Shown here: piece after piece, positions 33,640 to 44,270 of the stretch | How the letters are laid out: each line of letters begins with the position of its first letter | Position numbering within the stretch: the stretch's first letter is position 1 | Assembly (NCBI GenBank): GCA_009761415.1 | Contig: QUOL01000001.1 | Span: 3,534,001 to 3,598,000 of the forward strand | Origin: Sarcomyxa edulis | Taxonomy: Eukaryota; Basidiomycota; Agaricomycetes; Agaricales; Mycenaceae | DNA: 64,000 bases | Reading direction: 5' to 3' | The notes under the pieces: model-generated | What the model saw: the letters and a program-made list of their open reading frames with translations, nothing else | Database searches by the model: none | What the model was told of the DNA's origin: nothing | Position numbers and translations under genes: made by a program

Positions 33640-34061
33640 TCAAGAGCTTGTCCCGACCTTTCTCTCCGCGGTAACTGACAAAAAATGCATAAGTTTGATT
33701 CGAGACACGTAGAGAGAGCGACTATGTGGAAGTTTACCCCAAGTTCTACGATCCATAGGACATTGCTGTTTCGAAGCAGGAGTGCCGATCCACTTGAGTA
33801 AGCAGTGCATGTGGAAGACATGGGTGCATTCGCCCCAAACTAGTGAAGATAGTAAGTAACGGCATCAAGTCAAGATGAATTGGACACCCAACTGAGAGGA
33901 CAATCGTCGCCTGGCATCTTGCATGAAGGACAACATCCTTCGTATGGAACTCGACAAATACCGCAGACATCGCCTTCGTTGTCGGCCTCATCTTGGTCTA
34001 CATTCCCAGTATCCCATCTCCACTGTGCCACTGCATGCCAGTGCTTGACGTTAACTTTCAT
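33640..34061 (-). CDS. APC11: Anaphase-promoting complex subunit 11 (RING-H2)
   Basis: RING subunit of the APC/C ubiquitin ligase that drives mitotic exit. Start MKVNVKHWHAVAQWRWDT at 34061, then DVCGICRVPYEGCCPSCKMP and GDDCPL. A first intron (about 33894-33840) leads to WGECTHVFHMHCLLKWIG and QQCPMDRRTW. A second intron (about 33734-33671) leads to VTAERKVGTSS and the stop at 33640. About 105 residues, close to the family's usual length. Zinc ligands CxxC, C, H, H..C and C are visible. The last one is Asp (CPMD) rather than the Cys of human APC11, as in RBX1. The DDCPL and cysteine-rich insert favour APC11 over RBX1. The start codon faces the HAUS1-like gene 85 bp away. Confidence 0.9.
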
Positions 34062-34146
34062 TTCAAGAACGAGGAGGTGGCGAGCTCGAGGAGATGATGG
34101 TTGAAGTTCAAGATTTGAACGCGTCCACACGCGTCGCGGTCAGGCT
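34062..34146. promoter_or_regulatory. Very short bidirectional promoter, APC11 / HAUS1-like
   Basis: Only 85 bp lie between the two start codons of divergent genes. Both products are expected to work in mitosis. No specific binding site is claimed. Confidence 0.55.
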
Positions 34147-34984
34147 TTGTCCCAATCACCCATGGACTCTCCCGATATACACCTCCCTGAAACTATCGAA
34201 CATCGTCTTCGACTTCTGACAAGAGTTGCAGAATTATTGGACATCGACGACGTGTCTTTCGCCAGGTTCGCTCGTAGCTTTTTTTACGTGCTCCTGATTG
34301 TCGTAACGAACTTGTTTGAATCAAGCTATGCTGCGGCAATTGCTCGACTATCCTCGGACAGAATCTCTCTGAAACGATCCTTGAACCGTTTGGACTTCGT
34401 GGAGAATGAACTCAGGACACACCTGGCCTCAGCCAGGCACGAAGAGCGACTAATCAAGAAGTCAGTCTACCTGTTCATGCCACCAGTGTTCATCTCGCGA
34501 CGCAGCTTCATAGATGGACCAAACATCTGGAAAATGAAGACAAGGTCGGAGAAACCTCTGCTACCTTAGACAGACGACGAGAGGCCCTTGTCAAAAAAGC
34601 TAAAGAGTACCGGGACGAACTTGACGCGATGACAGTGAGTTTTCTAGCTCCATGCACCCTAGTTGTGGTGTTGACTTCTCCATAGGCTGAAGGTCTACTC
34701 GACCCTCCCATTACCATAACGGATCTGATAAATCAGCAAGAGAAGAACCGGAGAAAAGAGCAAGACCTGAAAGCGAAACGCGCAAAGATCAAGGCATTCC
34801 AAGGATTACCTCCCGTGAGTATTCAGTCGCAATGACCGTGTCATATCCTGTTTTCTGATGTCTCTTTCCTTGGTAGAACCTTGATCTTGCTCGCAATGAG
34901 TTGAAAAATGCCCGAAACGAGCAAATGAAACTAATTCAGCTCCGAGAACGGCTGCTCGGTAGGATGGCTGAGGGAGTCGCTTGA
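34147..34984 (+). CDS. HAUS1-like augmin subunit (coiled-coil protein)
   Basis: Start MSQSPMDSPDIHLPETIE at 34147 (an internal ATG six codons on is also possible). Exons: IEHRLRLLTRVAELLDIDDV / YAAAIARLSSDRISLKRSLN and FVENELRTHLASARHEERLI / LHRWTKHLENEDKVG, DRRREALVKKAKEYRDELDA / EGLLDPPITITDLINQQEKN and RRKEQDLKAKRAKIKAFQGL / NLDLARNELKNARNEQMKLI to the stop at 34984. About 240 residues, almost all predicted coiled coil. The order of features matches the HAUS1 family: an N-terminal 'A..LLDI...S' helix, the 'R......L..K..E(Y/F)' block and the late 'LPPNLDLA...L..A..E' block. HAUS1 is a subunit of augmin, which recruits gamma-tubulin to spindle microtubules. The similarity is from memory of the family pattern, hence moderate confidence. 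Confidence 0.62.
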
Positions 34985-35552
34985 ACGAGTGGTCTCTTCT
35001 CAACCACACCTCATGTACTTGCAGATTCCATCGTTCCACACTTTCTTTATGAACCGATGTACAGTAGTGATACATTGTGTGTTTTTATATAAGGCCTATC
35101 TCATCGTTTCGAAGGTGCATACGAGGAAAGAGAGAGATGGTGAAAAAATTTGTAAGTAGAGTCAACAAGGCAAATAGGTAAATAAGGTGATGTTACAAGG
35201 GGTCGTAAATAATAGAGGGCGAAAGCAACATAGACGTCTGCGGTAGAAAAGCGTAGCAGTAGAGGTAATAGTGAGGGCAAGGGAATAGAATGAATGTCCA
35301 CAACAATTGATGTACGGAAATGGCGTATAAGTAGAAGTACAACGTATCGAGGTACAAATCAAGCACGACCGTGAAGCAAAAAAGAACGCCAAAACCCAAA
35401 GGAAGAGGAGTAGGACACTGTGGATAGGGATATCTAGCCAGATGGAATATAATGCTGTATACGAGAGAAGGAACGAGGCGTGGATGATTTTGAGACAACG
35501 TCTGTTTTCGTTGAAGTGGGTTTTAGTAGTTTTGTGAGTTTGCTGTTGATCA
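34985..35552. other. 3' region between HAUS1-like and PSP1 genes
   Basis: Convergent gene ends. Several overlapping minus-strand frames rich in Tyr, Leu and Phe are present; they look like shadows of pyrimidine-rich 3' untranslated sequence. Confidence 0.4.
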
Positions 35553-37899
35553 TTATTGTTCGTAGCCGCCGCCTCCCTGAAGGGAGGCCATCCAGATTCT
35601 TGTTTTGTACAGGCTGCAAAAATGTTTTGAGCAATCGCGCGGATCTGAAAGTGAAGAACATACGAACCGGAAGAGTTCCCTTACTAGCTCTCTGAAATCG
35701 ATCCTCTTGTCGGCAACAAAGTAGAACGTGAGTTTACGTCGGTCCCTGTGAAGTATGCAACATAAGCAGCTCTCCGATGAAATTAACAAACAAAGACATA
35801 CCACTGATATTCAGCATCAACGACCTCCATGGGCAACTTCTTGGCCCGGACTTTACTCTGACAAAGTTGAAGCGCTTTGACTTCGTCTTGCATCTTCGAA
35901 ACTAGCAGCCTGCACAAGATATTTCGATGAATGCACGCCTCACCAGAAGGATAATCAAAACGTACTGTGTATCTTGTTGCTGCGCCTTCCCATATATCAT
36001 CTTGGGGTTTATCTCCTTCTTAGCAGGGGCGGTCGTCCCTCCAGGGCTGATCGGCCCACCAGCTTGATCACCTTGATCTCCAGCCCTATCCATCTGCGCC
36101 TTCTGGAACGCCTCAACCTCAGCCAAAGTGATACTATCATTGACGACCTTCCCTAGATCCTTCCCGCGGTCTGCCTCGACGATAACCAGGTCCCCTACTC
36201 GGATATCCTGGGATAGATCGGTGAGGTAGAATAGATCGGTGCGACCGGCTTTGAACTCTACAATGAAGAGGGGCCATGATGGAGGAACGGCATGGAGGGG
36301 TACACCCTTGCCTAGCTCAGTGAGGGAAGCGGGTGGGGCGTTGGCGTCAGAGGGACGTCGTTGCATCTGCTGGGGATAGAATGGCTGCTGTTGAGGATGT
36401 ATATTGCGGTTGGTGGTAGGGGAGACAGGAGATGGAAGACCACCCGCATAACGGTTCTGATTATAACCACCTCCGTTATCGTTGTTATTCATCTGTGGAG
36501 GAAGATACTGAATTCCATGTCCAGGTATAAACCGGGCGGTGAGGGCAGGTTGTTGCTGTTGCTGCTGCTGCTGAGAATGTTGCGGACTGAAATATTGCTC
36601 CGCGAGTTGTTGCTCGTATTGCGCTTGTGCACGAGGTGGACTATGACCATTACCGGACAAGCCACTATCACTAGGTGAGCCGCGTCCCTGACGAGAACTA
36701 AAGGAACTGCTGAGATTATTGATAGATTGATACGGAGAAACGAGGTCGTTAGATGCTGGGCTACGAGAAAGTGGCGCGTAGATGGGTAGCGACGAAGGCT
36801 GGCTGGGCGGATGCTGCGGAGAGGTGGGTCCATTACGGTCATTAGGGTTGAGGCTCAGCATGTTGAGGTCGCTGGCCAGGTCGTCGTCGGTGAGCATGAG
36901 CCCGCCACGTCCAAAAGCTCCTTGTTGGAATACAGCTGGCCGACTAGTTTCTTCTGGCCCGTCAGTCCCCGGTGCGTTGAATCCGACGACGTTGCCTCTT
37001 CGAGGCTGCACAACGCTAACACTATGTCTTCGACTTGTTGTTCCACTCCCCCCTCCACCGTTCTCATCCCTCGGTGGATTCATTCCAGCCCAGAGTTCCC
37101 TGAACGCAGACCCATCGTCCAAAAGAATCTGCCCCACGTCCCTCACAAAGGGGCTCATGTTGGATATGTCCACGGTTTGCCTGGAGTAGCCATTACCATT
37201 ACTGACGATCGGCGAGGAGGAGTGAATGTTGGTGGGTGACCGGCCCATAGTTCCTAGTGAACCGTACCGGCTAGTGCCTGGTGGTTTGAGGTCCCCATAT
37301 CCATATCGACCCCCTGGTATGTTGAGTGCAGAAGTCGATTCGTGAGTCCAGCTTGAAATCCCTGGTGGTGAACCAAGATAGGGACTCCCTATGGGTCCCG
37401 GTCGTGAAGTAGCAAGAGACTGAGAACGACTCCTAGTGAGATCTTGGGCGTATGTTCGTCCTCTACCTATATTGGACATGGAAGGTGGAATGTATCGTTC
37501 GTCGTATGTGTCGGACAAGCTCTCCGATTCGTCGTCTTCAAAAGTCGAGGCAAAGGCACGAGACTCACGCATTGCGGATGAAAACTGGGCCTGCGGGTGC
37601 GTGGAAAACGAGGAGCTGCGTATAGGGATCGGATTCTGGGGTGCGCCACCACGAGTCGGACTTAACAAGCGCGCATTCGACCACGGAGACGCTCCTCCTC
37701 CTCCCCCTAAGCTGGATGGAATGATGTGTTGCTGGGACGGCGAAGACAAATAAGCCTGTTCGGAGCTACGCGGGGGTTGGCTGGCAGCTCTCTCCCGCAG
37801 TGTGCCCGAGCCGTTATGTTCAGCCTGGTTCGGCGAAGTAAGGAATCGATTCCTGCGATCCTCAGAGTCATCGGCTTGATGGTAATGTTGCTGTTGCAT
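35553..37899 (-). CDS. PSP1-domain protein with long disordered N-terminus
   Basis: Start MQQQHYHQADDSEDRRNR at 37899. The first 500 residues are disordered: Ser/Gly/Pro-rich with a glutamine run (HSQQQQQQQQPALT). The PSP1 C-terminal domain then follows: LFIVEFKAGRTDLFYLTDL, VGDLVIVEADRGKDLGKVV, an intron at about 35961-35908, LLVSKMQDEVKALQLCQSKV, an intron ending near 35740, DRRKLTFYFVADKRIDFREL and, after a third intron, LYKTRIWMASLQGGGGYEQ, stop at 35553. About 750 residues. Yeast PSP1 was found as a suppressor of DNA polymerase alpha mutations; bacterial relatives (PSP1/YaaT) bind other proteins. The precise role in basidiomycetes is unknown. The domain is complete across the splice joins. 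Confidence 0.85.
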
Positions 37900-38745
37900 T
37901 ATGGTGCTAGATGAAACACCGAGGTTGCGAAGCTGTTCGAAGTGTTGAACGGTCGCCAGCTTGCCGATGCAATGCTAGGCTTCGACAGGCTAACCAGGTT
38001 TCCCGAGGGGTGTATTACAGTTGAGCAGCCAGTAACTGGCTATGGCTCGAGGACTTCTGTGAAGAATAAGTCACTTTTCAACACAGGACATCACGATGTG
38101 CCTGTAACGTACCACAAAAACCTCAATTCCAGCCCAATTTCTTCCAAAAAAAGCGCAACGTCTTACACCGGATCTATGGTGTCCTTCGTGAGTTCCAAGC
38201 AGTCGTAGTTGAAGCTAAATCTAGAGAAAAACGAGAGACAGTGCTGGAGACAAAACCGAGAAGTCTAGATGAAAGCAAGAGGGAAAGAGAGCGAGCGAGA
38301 GTCTTGTGAGTCTTGTGAGAGCGCTTTATGTCCTGCTGACCGCACCCATCGGCTGCCTCCTAAACTGATCACCTGGACTTGAAATCTCAATTCACTCAAT
38401 CCACAACCGTGGAACACATCACATCCTCGAAATCTGACATGCGACTAGAATAAAGTACAGAGCACCTGCTCCTCTTCAATTCTTCATTAAAATCCCTCCT
38501 ATTCTATCCAAACATCATGGGGTAAGTTTGACCATCCCACACCGAAGTCAAGTCGCCACGGTAAACCCTTACTGACGCAGGCTATACCGCTGCAATGCCG
38601 CCGGTAGGCTTGGGGTAGACCACGTGTATCCCCGCTTGGGGTTGACAATTCGGAGCATGCTCATAGACCGAGACAGCTCCGCGGTCACCGATCATGATAC
38701 ATCATATCTGAGTTAGAGCGCCCGAGAGCTACCAGGAGTGAAATA
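37900..38745. other. Upstream region of the PSP1 gene
   Basis: Probable promoter and 5' leader of the PSP1 gene. A possible ATG followed at once by a donor (ATGGG then GTAAGT at 38517-38527) and an acceptor near 38580 could be the start of a tiny plus-strand gene, but only a short peptide follows. I do not annotate it as coding. Confidence 0.35.
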
Positions 38746-38952
38746 CTAGCCAGGAGAGGAAGACGATCCAGAACTGCCGTGCGCATGGCCACCAAGGTAC
38801 CGAGCTTGTTGTCCGTGTGGTAAAACGAACGGTCTAGCATCGACAAAGTTCAGAAATACAGTAGAAGCGGCAATTGCCAGTGAAGCCACAGTACTTGCAG
38901 ATACATGTTCCCGGGACATCGTTGATTGAATGGAGATGCCGACTTTGGTCAA
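38746..38952 (-). CDS. Possible small membrane-anchored protein
   Basis: 68-codon frame. From its second Met (MSREHVSASTVASLAIAA) it has a hydrophobic helix running to STVFLNFVDA, then ARPFVLPHGQQARYLGG and a Gly/Ser/His tail (HAHGSSGSSSSPG). The layout (short N-terminus, one membrane helix, low-complexity tail) is that of a small single-pass protein. There is no family match I can name. It could be a chance frame. Confidence 0.25.
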   Translation of the reverse strand: MTKVGISIQSTMSREHVSASTVASLAIAASTVFLNFVDARPFVLPHGQQARYLGGHAHGSSGSSSSPG

Positions 38953-39940
38953 GCATCGTTGATCCCCGTCGATCGTGTGACCTCAGAGCAGATACTGCGT
39001 CGTCCATGGCGAATGATAGGAGCAAAATGAACCAGTGGAATGTGAAGTAGTGCCGATAGACACTCTGAAAGATCCTTGAGGTTGGCTGAACTGCCTAGTC
39101 TGTAAAATCGTGCCACAACCGTTGACGCCTAACCGACGCCGCAGTGGAGGTTGAGAGGCCGCTCGGCGCATTGGACACCTGGATTTCCACACGATCATAG
39201 AGAAGAGCCTCGACTCGGGATGCACTATACATATCGCCTGATCAGATTTGCAGAAAATGAAAATAAAAACCAAGAGAGTCGAGTGCCGAGTACATATGTC
39301 GCGTCAAAAGTCAGTCGAAAAACGCACTGCAGCTCTAAACCAAGATACATCGTTGTGCTCGAGCTCGTTGGATGAATTGACGCGATGAATTACGACAAAA
39401 GGCAATGAAAATGACTCTTTGTTGTATTCCCCTAAGTTGATTTGTTTTCGACGCAAGGACCTCACTGGATGGCCGATCTTGAGCGAGATTATGAGGGAAG
39501 ATTGCCCAGGAGGAGAGTAAAGCCAGAGACAAGTTTGACGAGATTCAGAGAAGGATCGGAGATTTAGCTGCACTTCTTGGCAAAATCGAATTGGTCCGAT
39601 ACTCAATTCAAGCTGAAACTTGAAACTGTGAGTCTCTTCGACCAGAACGACCTCCAACCCTCCATAGTTTCGATTCTTTGGCTAGCGACTCTCCGACGTA
39701 TCTGGATAGGAACCTGTCTCTGGGGCGCTCCGAAAAGTCCATCAACTCAGAACACGATCTCCTACCTTTTTTTGTACTTATCCTGCAGGCACATCGGCGA
39801 ACCCAAGGGACCTTCTTGGAGGCAAGCTATTCCAGCGCTTTGACATGCCTATATATATGCTAGTGTGATTATGTTCACGCTCTGGTGCGCCTCATACTTG
39901 ACCTGCTTGACTACTCCAAGATGAACATACGAACTATCGC
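38953..39940. other. Region without a supported gene
   Basis: Frames at 39304-39657 (minus, 117 codons) and 39577-39843 (plus, 88 codons) overlap each other on opposite strands and show no recognisable motif. No confident call is made. The last 100 bp may hold remains of the P450 promoter and start. Confidence 0.35.
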
Positions 39941-40883
39941 GTTCGGATTATCCTCTCTCTTCTGCGCGTCGTCGTTATCCCTCCTCTGCTTGTATCCACG
40001 TCCCTGTATCGATTTGGAGGGGATGTCTCTTTCTTTGTCGTCACAACTTTGATGGGCCTATCGATATATATCAGCATCGTGGTCAGATCACAACTCGATA
40101 CCTATATGCAACACCCATGATATCCAATCTCGTATCAGACAAGAAGTCACCGAACATCTCGGAGAAAATGGAGTACCTACTTACGAATCACTGAAAGCCT
40201 TGAAATATTGTAAGCTTCGCTGTCTATTCCCCATACATGTCTGAATTGACCAGTATATTTTCTCAGTGAATGCAGTTATAAAAGAAACATCGTGTCTAGT
40301 CCCATCTTCGGCAATGCTTTCTCGATGCTCCAAAGGGGCTCCATTGACTCTTCCTGGAGCCGACGGTACTACTTACTATCTTCCACCCAAGGCCCAAGTT
40401 GTCTTTTCCTCCTTACTCGTCCACCGTCGACGAGACTGATGGGGCGATACCTGCGATGATTTCATACCCGAACGATGGTTCGATCTATCTCTACAAGCCA
40501 AGCTCAATGCCATACCGTTCATGTACTTCCCTTTCCTTGGTGGCCCTCGAACTGTCCGTATTTTCATCACTCTCATTTTCATTGACAGCAAATGATGTTT
40601 CTCCAAGTGCATCGGTCAGAACTTTGCGTATAACGAGGCTGGATACTTCATTGTTAGGCTTCTTCAACAGTTTCAACACCTGGAACTTGCACCACACGCT
40701 CAACCAGACGGAGCGTCACCTCCACAGAGCTGGAAGCTCAAAGGGGGACGGCAGGCGATCGAGAGAATGTGGCCTTCCATCGCTTTCACTCTATACGTCA
40801 AGGTATCCGTTCCCTGGGTCTGCGCTTCGATGAACTATCAACTGACGAAAATTCAGGGAGGATTATGGATCAACGCACAGTAG
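39941..40883 (+). pseudogene. Cytochrome P450 pseudogene (CYP63-like) with central deletion
   Basis: The N-terminal membrane anchor is readable (VVVIPPLLVSTSLYRFGG, then VVTTLMGLSIYISIVVRS). It is followed directly by the region just after the I-helix (HP, a one-base frameshift, DIQSRIRQEVTEHLGENG, YESLKALKYLNAVIKE). Roughly the first half of the catalytic domain is therefore missing. Further damage is seen: the ExxR motif reads ETSC, and an in-frame TGA at 40437-40439 interrupts HRRRD..WGDTCDDFIPERW. The heme loop is still recognisable across an intron (FPFLGGPRT then CIGQNFAYNEAGYF), as is the tail QHLELAPHAQPDG ... GGLWINAQ ending at 40883. P450s of this group oxidise hydrophobic substrates. 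It sits 0.5 kb before the methyltransferase. Clearly non-functional as a P450. Confidence 0.82.
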
Positions 40884-41393
40884 AATGTCTGGACTTTTGT
40901 GTGAGGGCTTATGTATCTCGTAAAGTCCTTACCCTGATATGTCGGTCTCTTGACCATAAGTCAGTCAACTTTCTCACCGCTGAATTCACTCCTGAAGATT
41001 CTAGAAATCTATTTCGACTCAAAAATTCGTCATCTCATATCCCAGAGTCAAGAACGTGCTAAGGTCTCAACGTTCTTTCTCAGCTACTTACCGCTGCTGT
41101 AGACGGTTCTCCCCTCATCCTGTAGGCTGTATTTGTGTGATTTGCTGTCTTTGGTGATCTGAATTAAAAGGTTGTTGCTAGCGTTACTGACCTTCCGTTC
41201 ATTGACTCAAAATTCACCGGCAAACTCAGCAGCTCCAAGCCTACACTAAACATCACGGCTTCACCAAATTTAGTACGTTTTTCTAATTTTGCGAACCGAA
41301 CAAGTAAAATAAGCCACCATGTTTTCTATTCTTAGTGGTCTGAGGATCTTTATATTTCGCTCTCGACCTCGTTATCTTTCCCCCTCAACTCTC

Positions 41394-42531
41394 ATGTCCG
41401 AGACTCTCAGTCCACATCACGCAACGCTTTCTGCAGAAGACATCGTCCAGTTATACTCACTTAGTGGAGACGATCTAGCTTTTGTGAAGTCCCAAATTCG
41501 GATCGAAGATGATGACGCACTGAAAAGGCATATCGTAGCAGTTCAAACCAAAGCTTATAAAGTAAGTAATACCTATCTCCAGTCCTAGCTGTTGATAACT
41601 CTGACCGTGACACCTCCGATAGATCTTCCCGTATTCGTGCATTCGTCGATTTGCCTTCACGAGGTGCCTGATGTTTCACATATGGCTTGTCGAACGGCTT
41701 CTTACCCTTGCCCGCAACAGACTTAAGATATCTAATCTGCCTGCCTACCAGCATGTTCTAAAGCTAGGTAAAGATCGCAAGAATGCGATTCTGTTGGACA
41801 TAGGCTGTTGCTGTGAGCTCGTCTACTTACAGAGATGTTCAGACCCTGATTTTTCTTCTGTAGTCGGAAATGATGCCAGGAAGGCAGTCGCCGATGGGTT
41901 TCCCGTCCAGAATGTCATCGCCTCTGATCTGCGACAAGGTTCGAGCCTGCTCACACAAAACTCCTATCGTGAGATGATGCCTAATTATAATCGTGTGACT
42001 TGAACAGAATTTTGGGACTTGGGACACGAACTATTTAGATCGACTCCAGATACCTTTCCTGTTTCTTTCGTCGCAGGTGATGCCTTCGATCCGGCGCATA
42101 TCGCTCCTCGGGCTCCATTCTACGAGTTGCCAGAGACTTCTCTTCCGACTCTGAGCACTCTCACATCGCTCACCCCTCTGCAAGGCCACGTCTCCTCGGT
42201 TCATGCGTCATCTTTATTCCACTTATTCGCAGAGGAGAAGCAGTTGCAGCTCGCTCGTGCTCTCGCCTCTTTACTCTCCCCGTTACCTGGCTCGACGATA
42301 TTCGGCTCTCATGGTGGAAGAGCACAGAAAGGATTGAGGGTCGAGGCCACAAATAGTCGCGGAGAACACATGTTTTGCCATTCTCCCGAAAGCTGGAAAG
42401 AGCTTTGGGACGGTGAGATATTTAGAAAGGGTGCAGTTGAAGTGAAGAGTGAATTGGTAAAGGTCAATCGGCCTGATTTACAATCTCGTTCCCAACTACT
42501 TTCATTGCGCTGGTCTGTGACCCGATTGTAG
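41394..42531 (+). CDS. Class I SAM-dependent methyltransferase
   Basis: Start chosen at MSETLSPHHATLSAEDIV (41394); an upstream in-frame Met at 41319 would add 25 residues. Exons: to QTKAYK near 41560; a segment with LKISNLPAYQHVLKLGKDRK and the SAM-binding motif ILLDIGCC; VGNDARKAVADGFPVQNVIA and SDLR after an intron; then a long last exon, EFWDLGHELFRSTPDTFPVS, GDAFDP, SSVHASSLFHLFAEEKQLQL and GSTIFGSHGG, ending at 42531. About 280 residues. This architecture (DIGCC.GND.RK...DG) is common in basidiomycete methyltransferases, often near secondary-metabolite genes. The methyl acceptor is unknown. It is convergent with UbiA copy 2, with 650 bp between stops. Confidence 0.85.
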
Positions 42532-43179
42532 ATTGTAGTCGCCTTCCCACTTTTTTTTTCACGTTGTGACACCTGAACTTATTTTCTACATATATATCCT
42601 CCAACACACAGGAAAGACATCTTTAGAGGTACGATTCATACCGGGCCTATAGGGAGCTGTTCCCAGAGATAGAGTGATCCCGGAGGGACTTTTGTAATTC
42701 CAGCCCAGATCGCTTCTAGAGAATGATGGATGACGACGACGACGATGTGGAAGACGACATAGTAGAGGATGAACCGACCTGGATTCGCGTCTTATCTGTA
42801 CTCGTTTGAGACGAGTAGCTGATTTTTCTGCATTAGGCAACATATATTAGATCTAGAGGAATACGCAGTCTACACACATTCCGCACCGTGTGCCGCTGTT
42901 GCGCCTGAGCTAGGCATGAGTCTTTTTGCTTCAGGAGCTCCTTCCATTTCGGTCTTGTAATGCGCGCGCCTGAGACTATTGGATTATGGTTATCAGGCTC
43001 CCGATCTTGTTTCTTGAGGGGAGAAATATCTAAGATATTGATGGATGCTACAAGAGGAGCAGCTACTTGGTACAAGTCGGCATTGTGAATGCTGATTGTT
43101 TATCTAATACATCAGAGAGCTCATCTATCAGTCACAGCACCCCAAGATCATCGGCAAGATGACTCCCGTAGTCCTTGTC
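42532..43179. other. Intergenic region between methyltransferase and UbiA copy 2
   Basis: Space between convergent stops. Small minus-strand frames at 42586-42843 and 42833-43075 have no recognisable features. Nothing is annotated. Confidence 0.4.
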
Positions 43180-44270
43180 TCAATATGAACATCCTAATTT
43201 TGGTGCGAGAGGAAGCAAGTGCATGGACACGAGCCAAAACTAGGAGGCAAACAAAGAGTCAGAAGGGTGCAGATATTCAGCGCCTTGTCGATCACTCACG
43301 TTGTAGAGACGGAAATTATACTCGTCATCCGATACGGCACACGAAGTGAAGACACGTCCCGCGAGGTATACACCTAGCCCCACGAAATAGGCTCGAAATA
43401 GCGTCGGAACTTCCCAAACGATAGGAAGATACCAAGACCAAAGGAGAACGAAGAATAAGATAGAGATTCGTGAAAGCGTTGGGCCTATCTGAATGATGAG
43501 AGTCTTCCTGCCCATCGCCCGATCACCCACTTCGTCTTGGAAATCTTGCGTGTGGACCGTTGTGAATAGGATGCAACCCGACATCGCTAAAGCATTGAGT
43601 GTGATGTGGTGCGGCGGAGTACCGTTCGCTGGCAAACATGGATATGGTCAGTTAAATAAGAAAGGGATTTCGATCCACAACTCACCAAGGAGGAGCATGA
43701 CCCCGTATTCAAGCGACATGTATCCCGAGGTGGTGATAGTATTTCTCCAGAACCAGTGTTCGTTGAGGCGGATATGGTCGTATATGAAGACTAACAGCGA
43801 TAGAAATGCACTAGAAAGAAAGAGTCGTGGACCTCCAAGGAGAAAGGATATAAACATGGTCATGGGGTGAAGTGCGGCTGCAACATGCGATGCTGTCTTC
43901 TGTGTGATACGACCTGAAGGAAGCGGTCTCCAAGGTTTATTGTGTTTGTCTTCCTCGATGGAAAGAGACTGATTGTCGATACTAAGGAGGAGGATGTGAA
44001 TGAGAACCCATATTGTGCTCAAGAGGGCGTTTGATAGACAGAATGAAGGAGAGACGATAAACGCAAAAGTTAGCTGCGATTTTGTGTAAGTTCCAGGACA
44101 TAAATGCGATGCGGTAGAATGCCACTCACGATAGGAAAGAGTATTCCTTTGATATCTGAACGGACGAATAGATAGCACGTCTCCAGGTGGAAAGCAGATG
44201 CACCGACGATGTTGCTTAAGCTTACAAGCATGATACAGACGATAGCGAAAAATTTGATAGCTGCCTCCAT
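43180..44270 (-). CDS. UbiA-family prenyltransferase / terpene cyclase-like protein, copy 2
   Basis: Predicted integral membrane enzyme of 305 residues from four exons: 44270-44130, 44073-43686, 43628-43300 and 43239-43180. The N-terminus MEAAIKFFAIVCIMLVSL is a membrane helix. Exon 2 holds the first Asp-rich motif (NQSLSIEED) and KPWRPLPSGRI. Exon 3 holds DFQDEVGDRAMGRKTL, the second metal-binding motif. The end reads FWLVSMHLLPLAPKLG. In UbiA enzymes these motifs hold Mg2+ and prenyl diphosphate for prenyl transfer or, in EriG-like fungal members, terpene cyclisation. It is intact and closely similar to copy 1 at 537-1577, with the same internal exon lengths. Neighbours are a methyltransferase, a P450 relic and an OPT transporter. 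Confidence 0.88.

Noticed and set aside
33319..33678. 119-codon plus-strand frame beside APC11
   Set aside because: AT-rich spacer sequence, no motif, and it runs antisense into the APC11 last exon.
34985..35500. Overlapping Tyr/Leu-rich minus-strand frames
   Set aside because: Low-complexity 3' sequence between convergent genes; compositions are unlike real proteins.
36361..37239. Long plus-strand frames opposite the PSP1 gene
   Set aside because: Shadows of the low-complexity part of the PSP1-domain gene.
38517..38720. Tiny plus-strand gene beginning ATGGG before a donor site
   Set aside because: Only a short peptide follows in either splice choice and nothing supports it as coding.
39304..39657. 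117-codon minus-strand frame
   Set aside because: No recognisable domain, overlaps an opposite frame, and there is no evidence from splicing or context.
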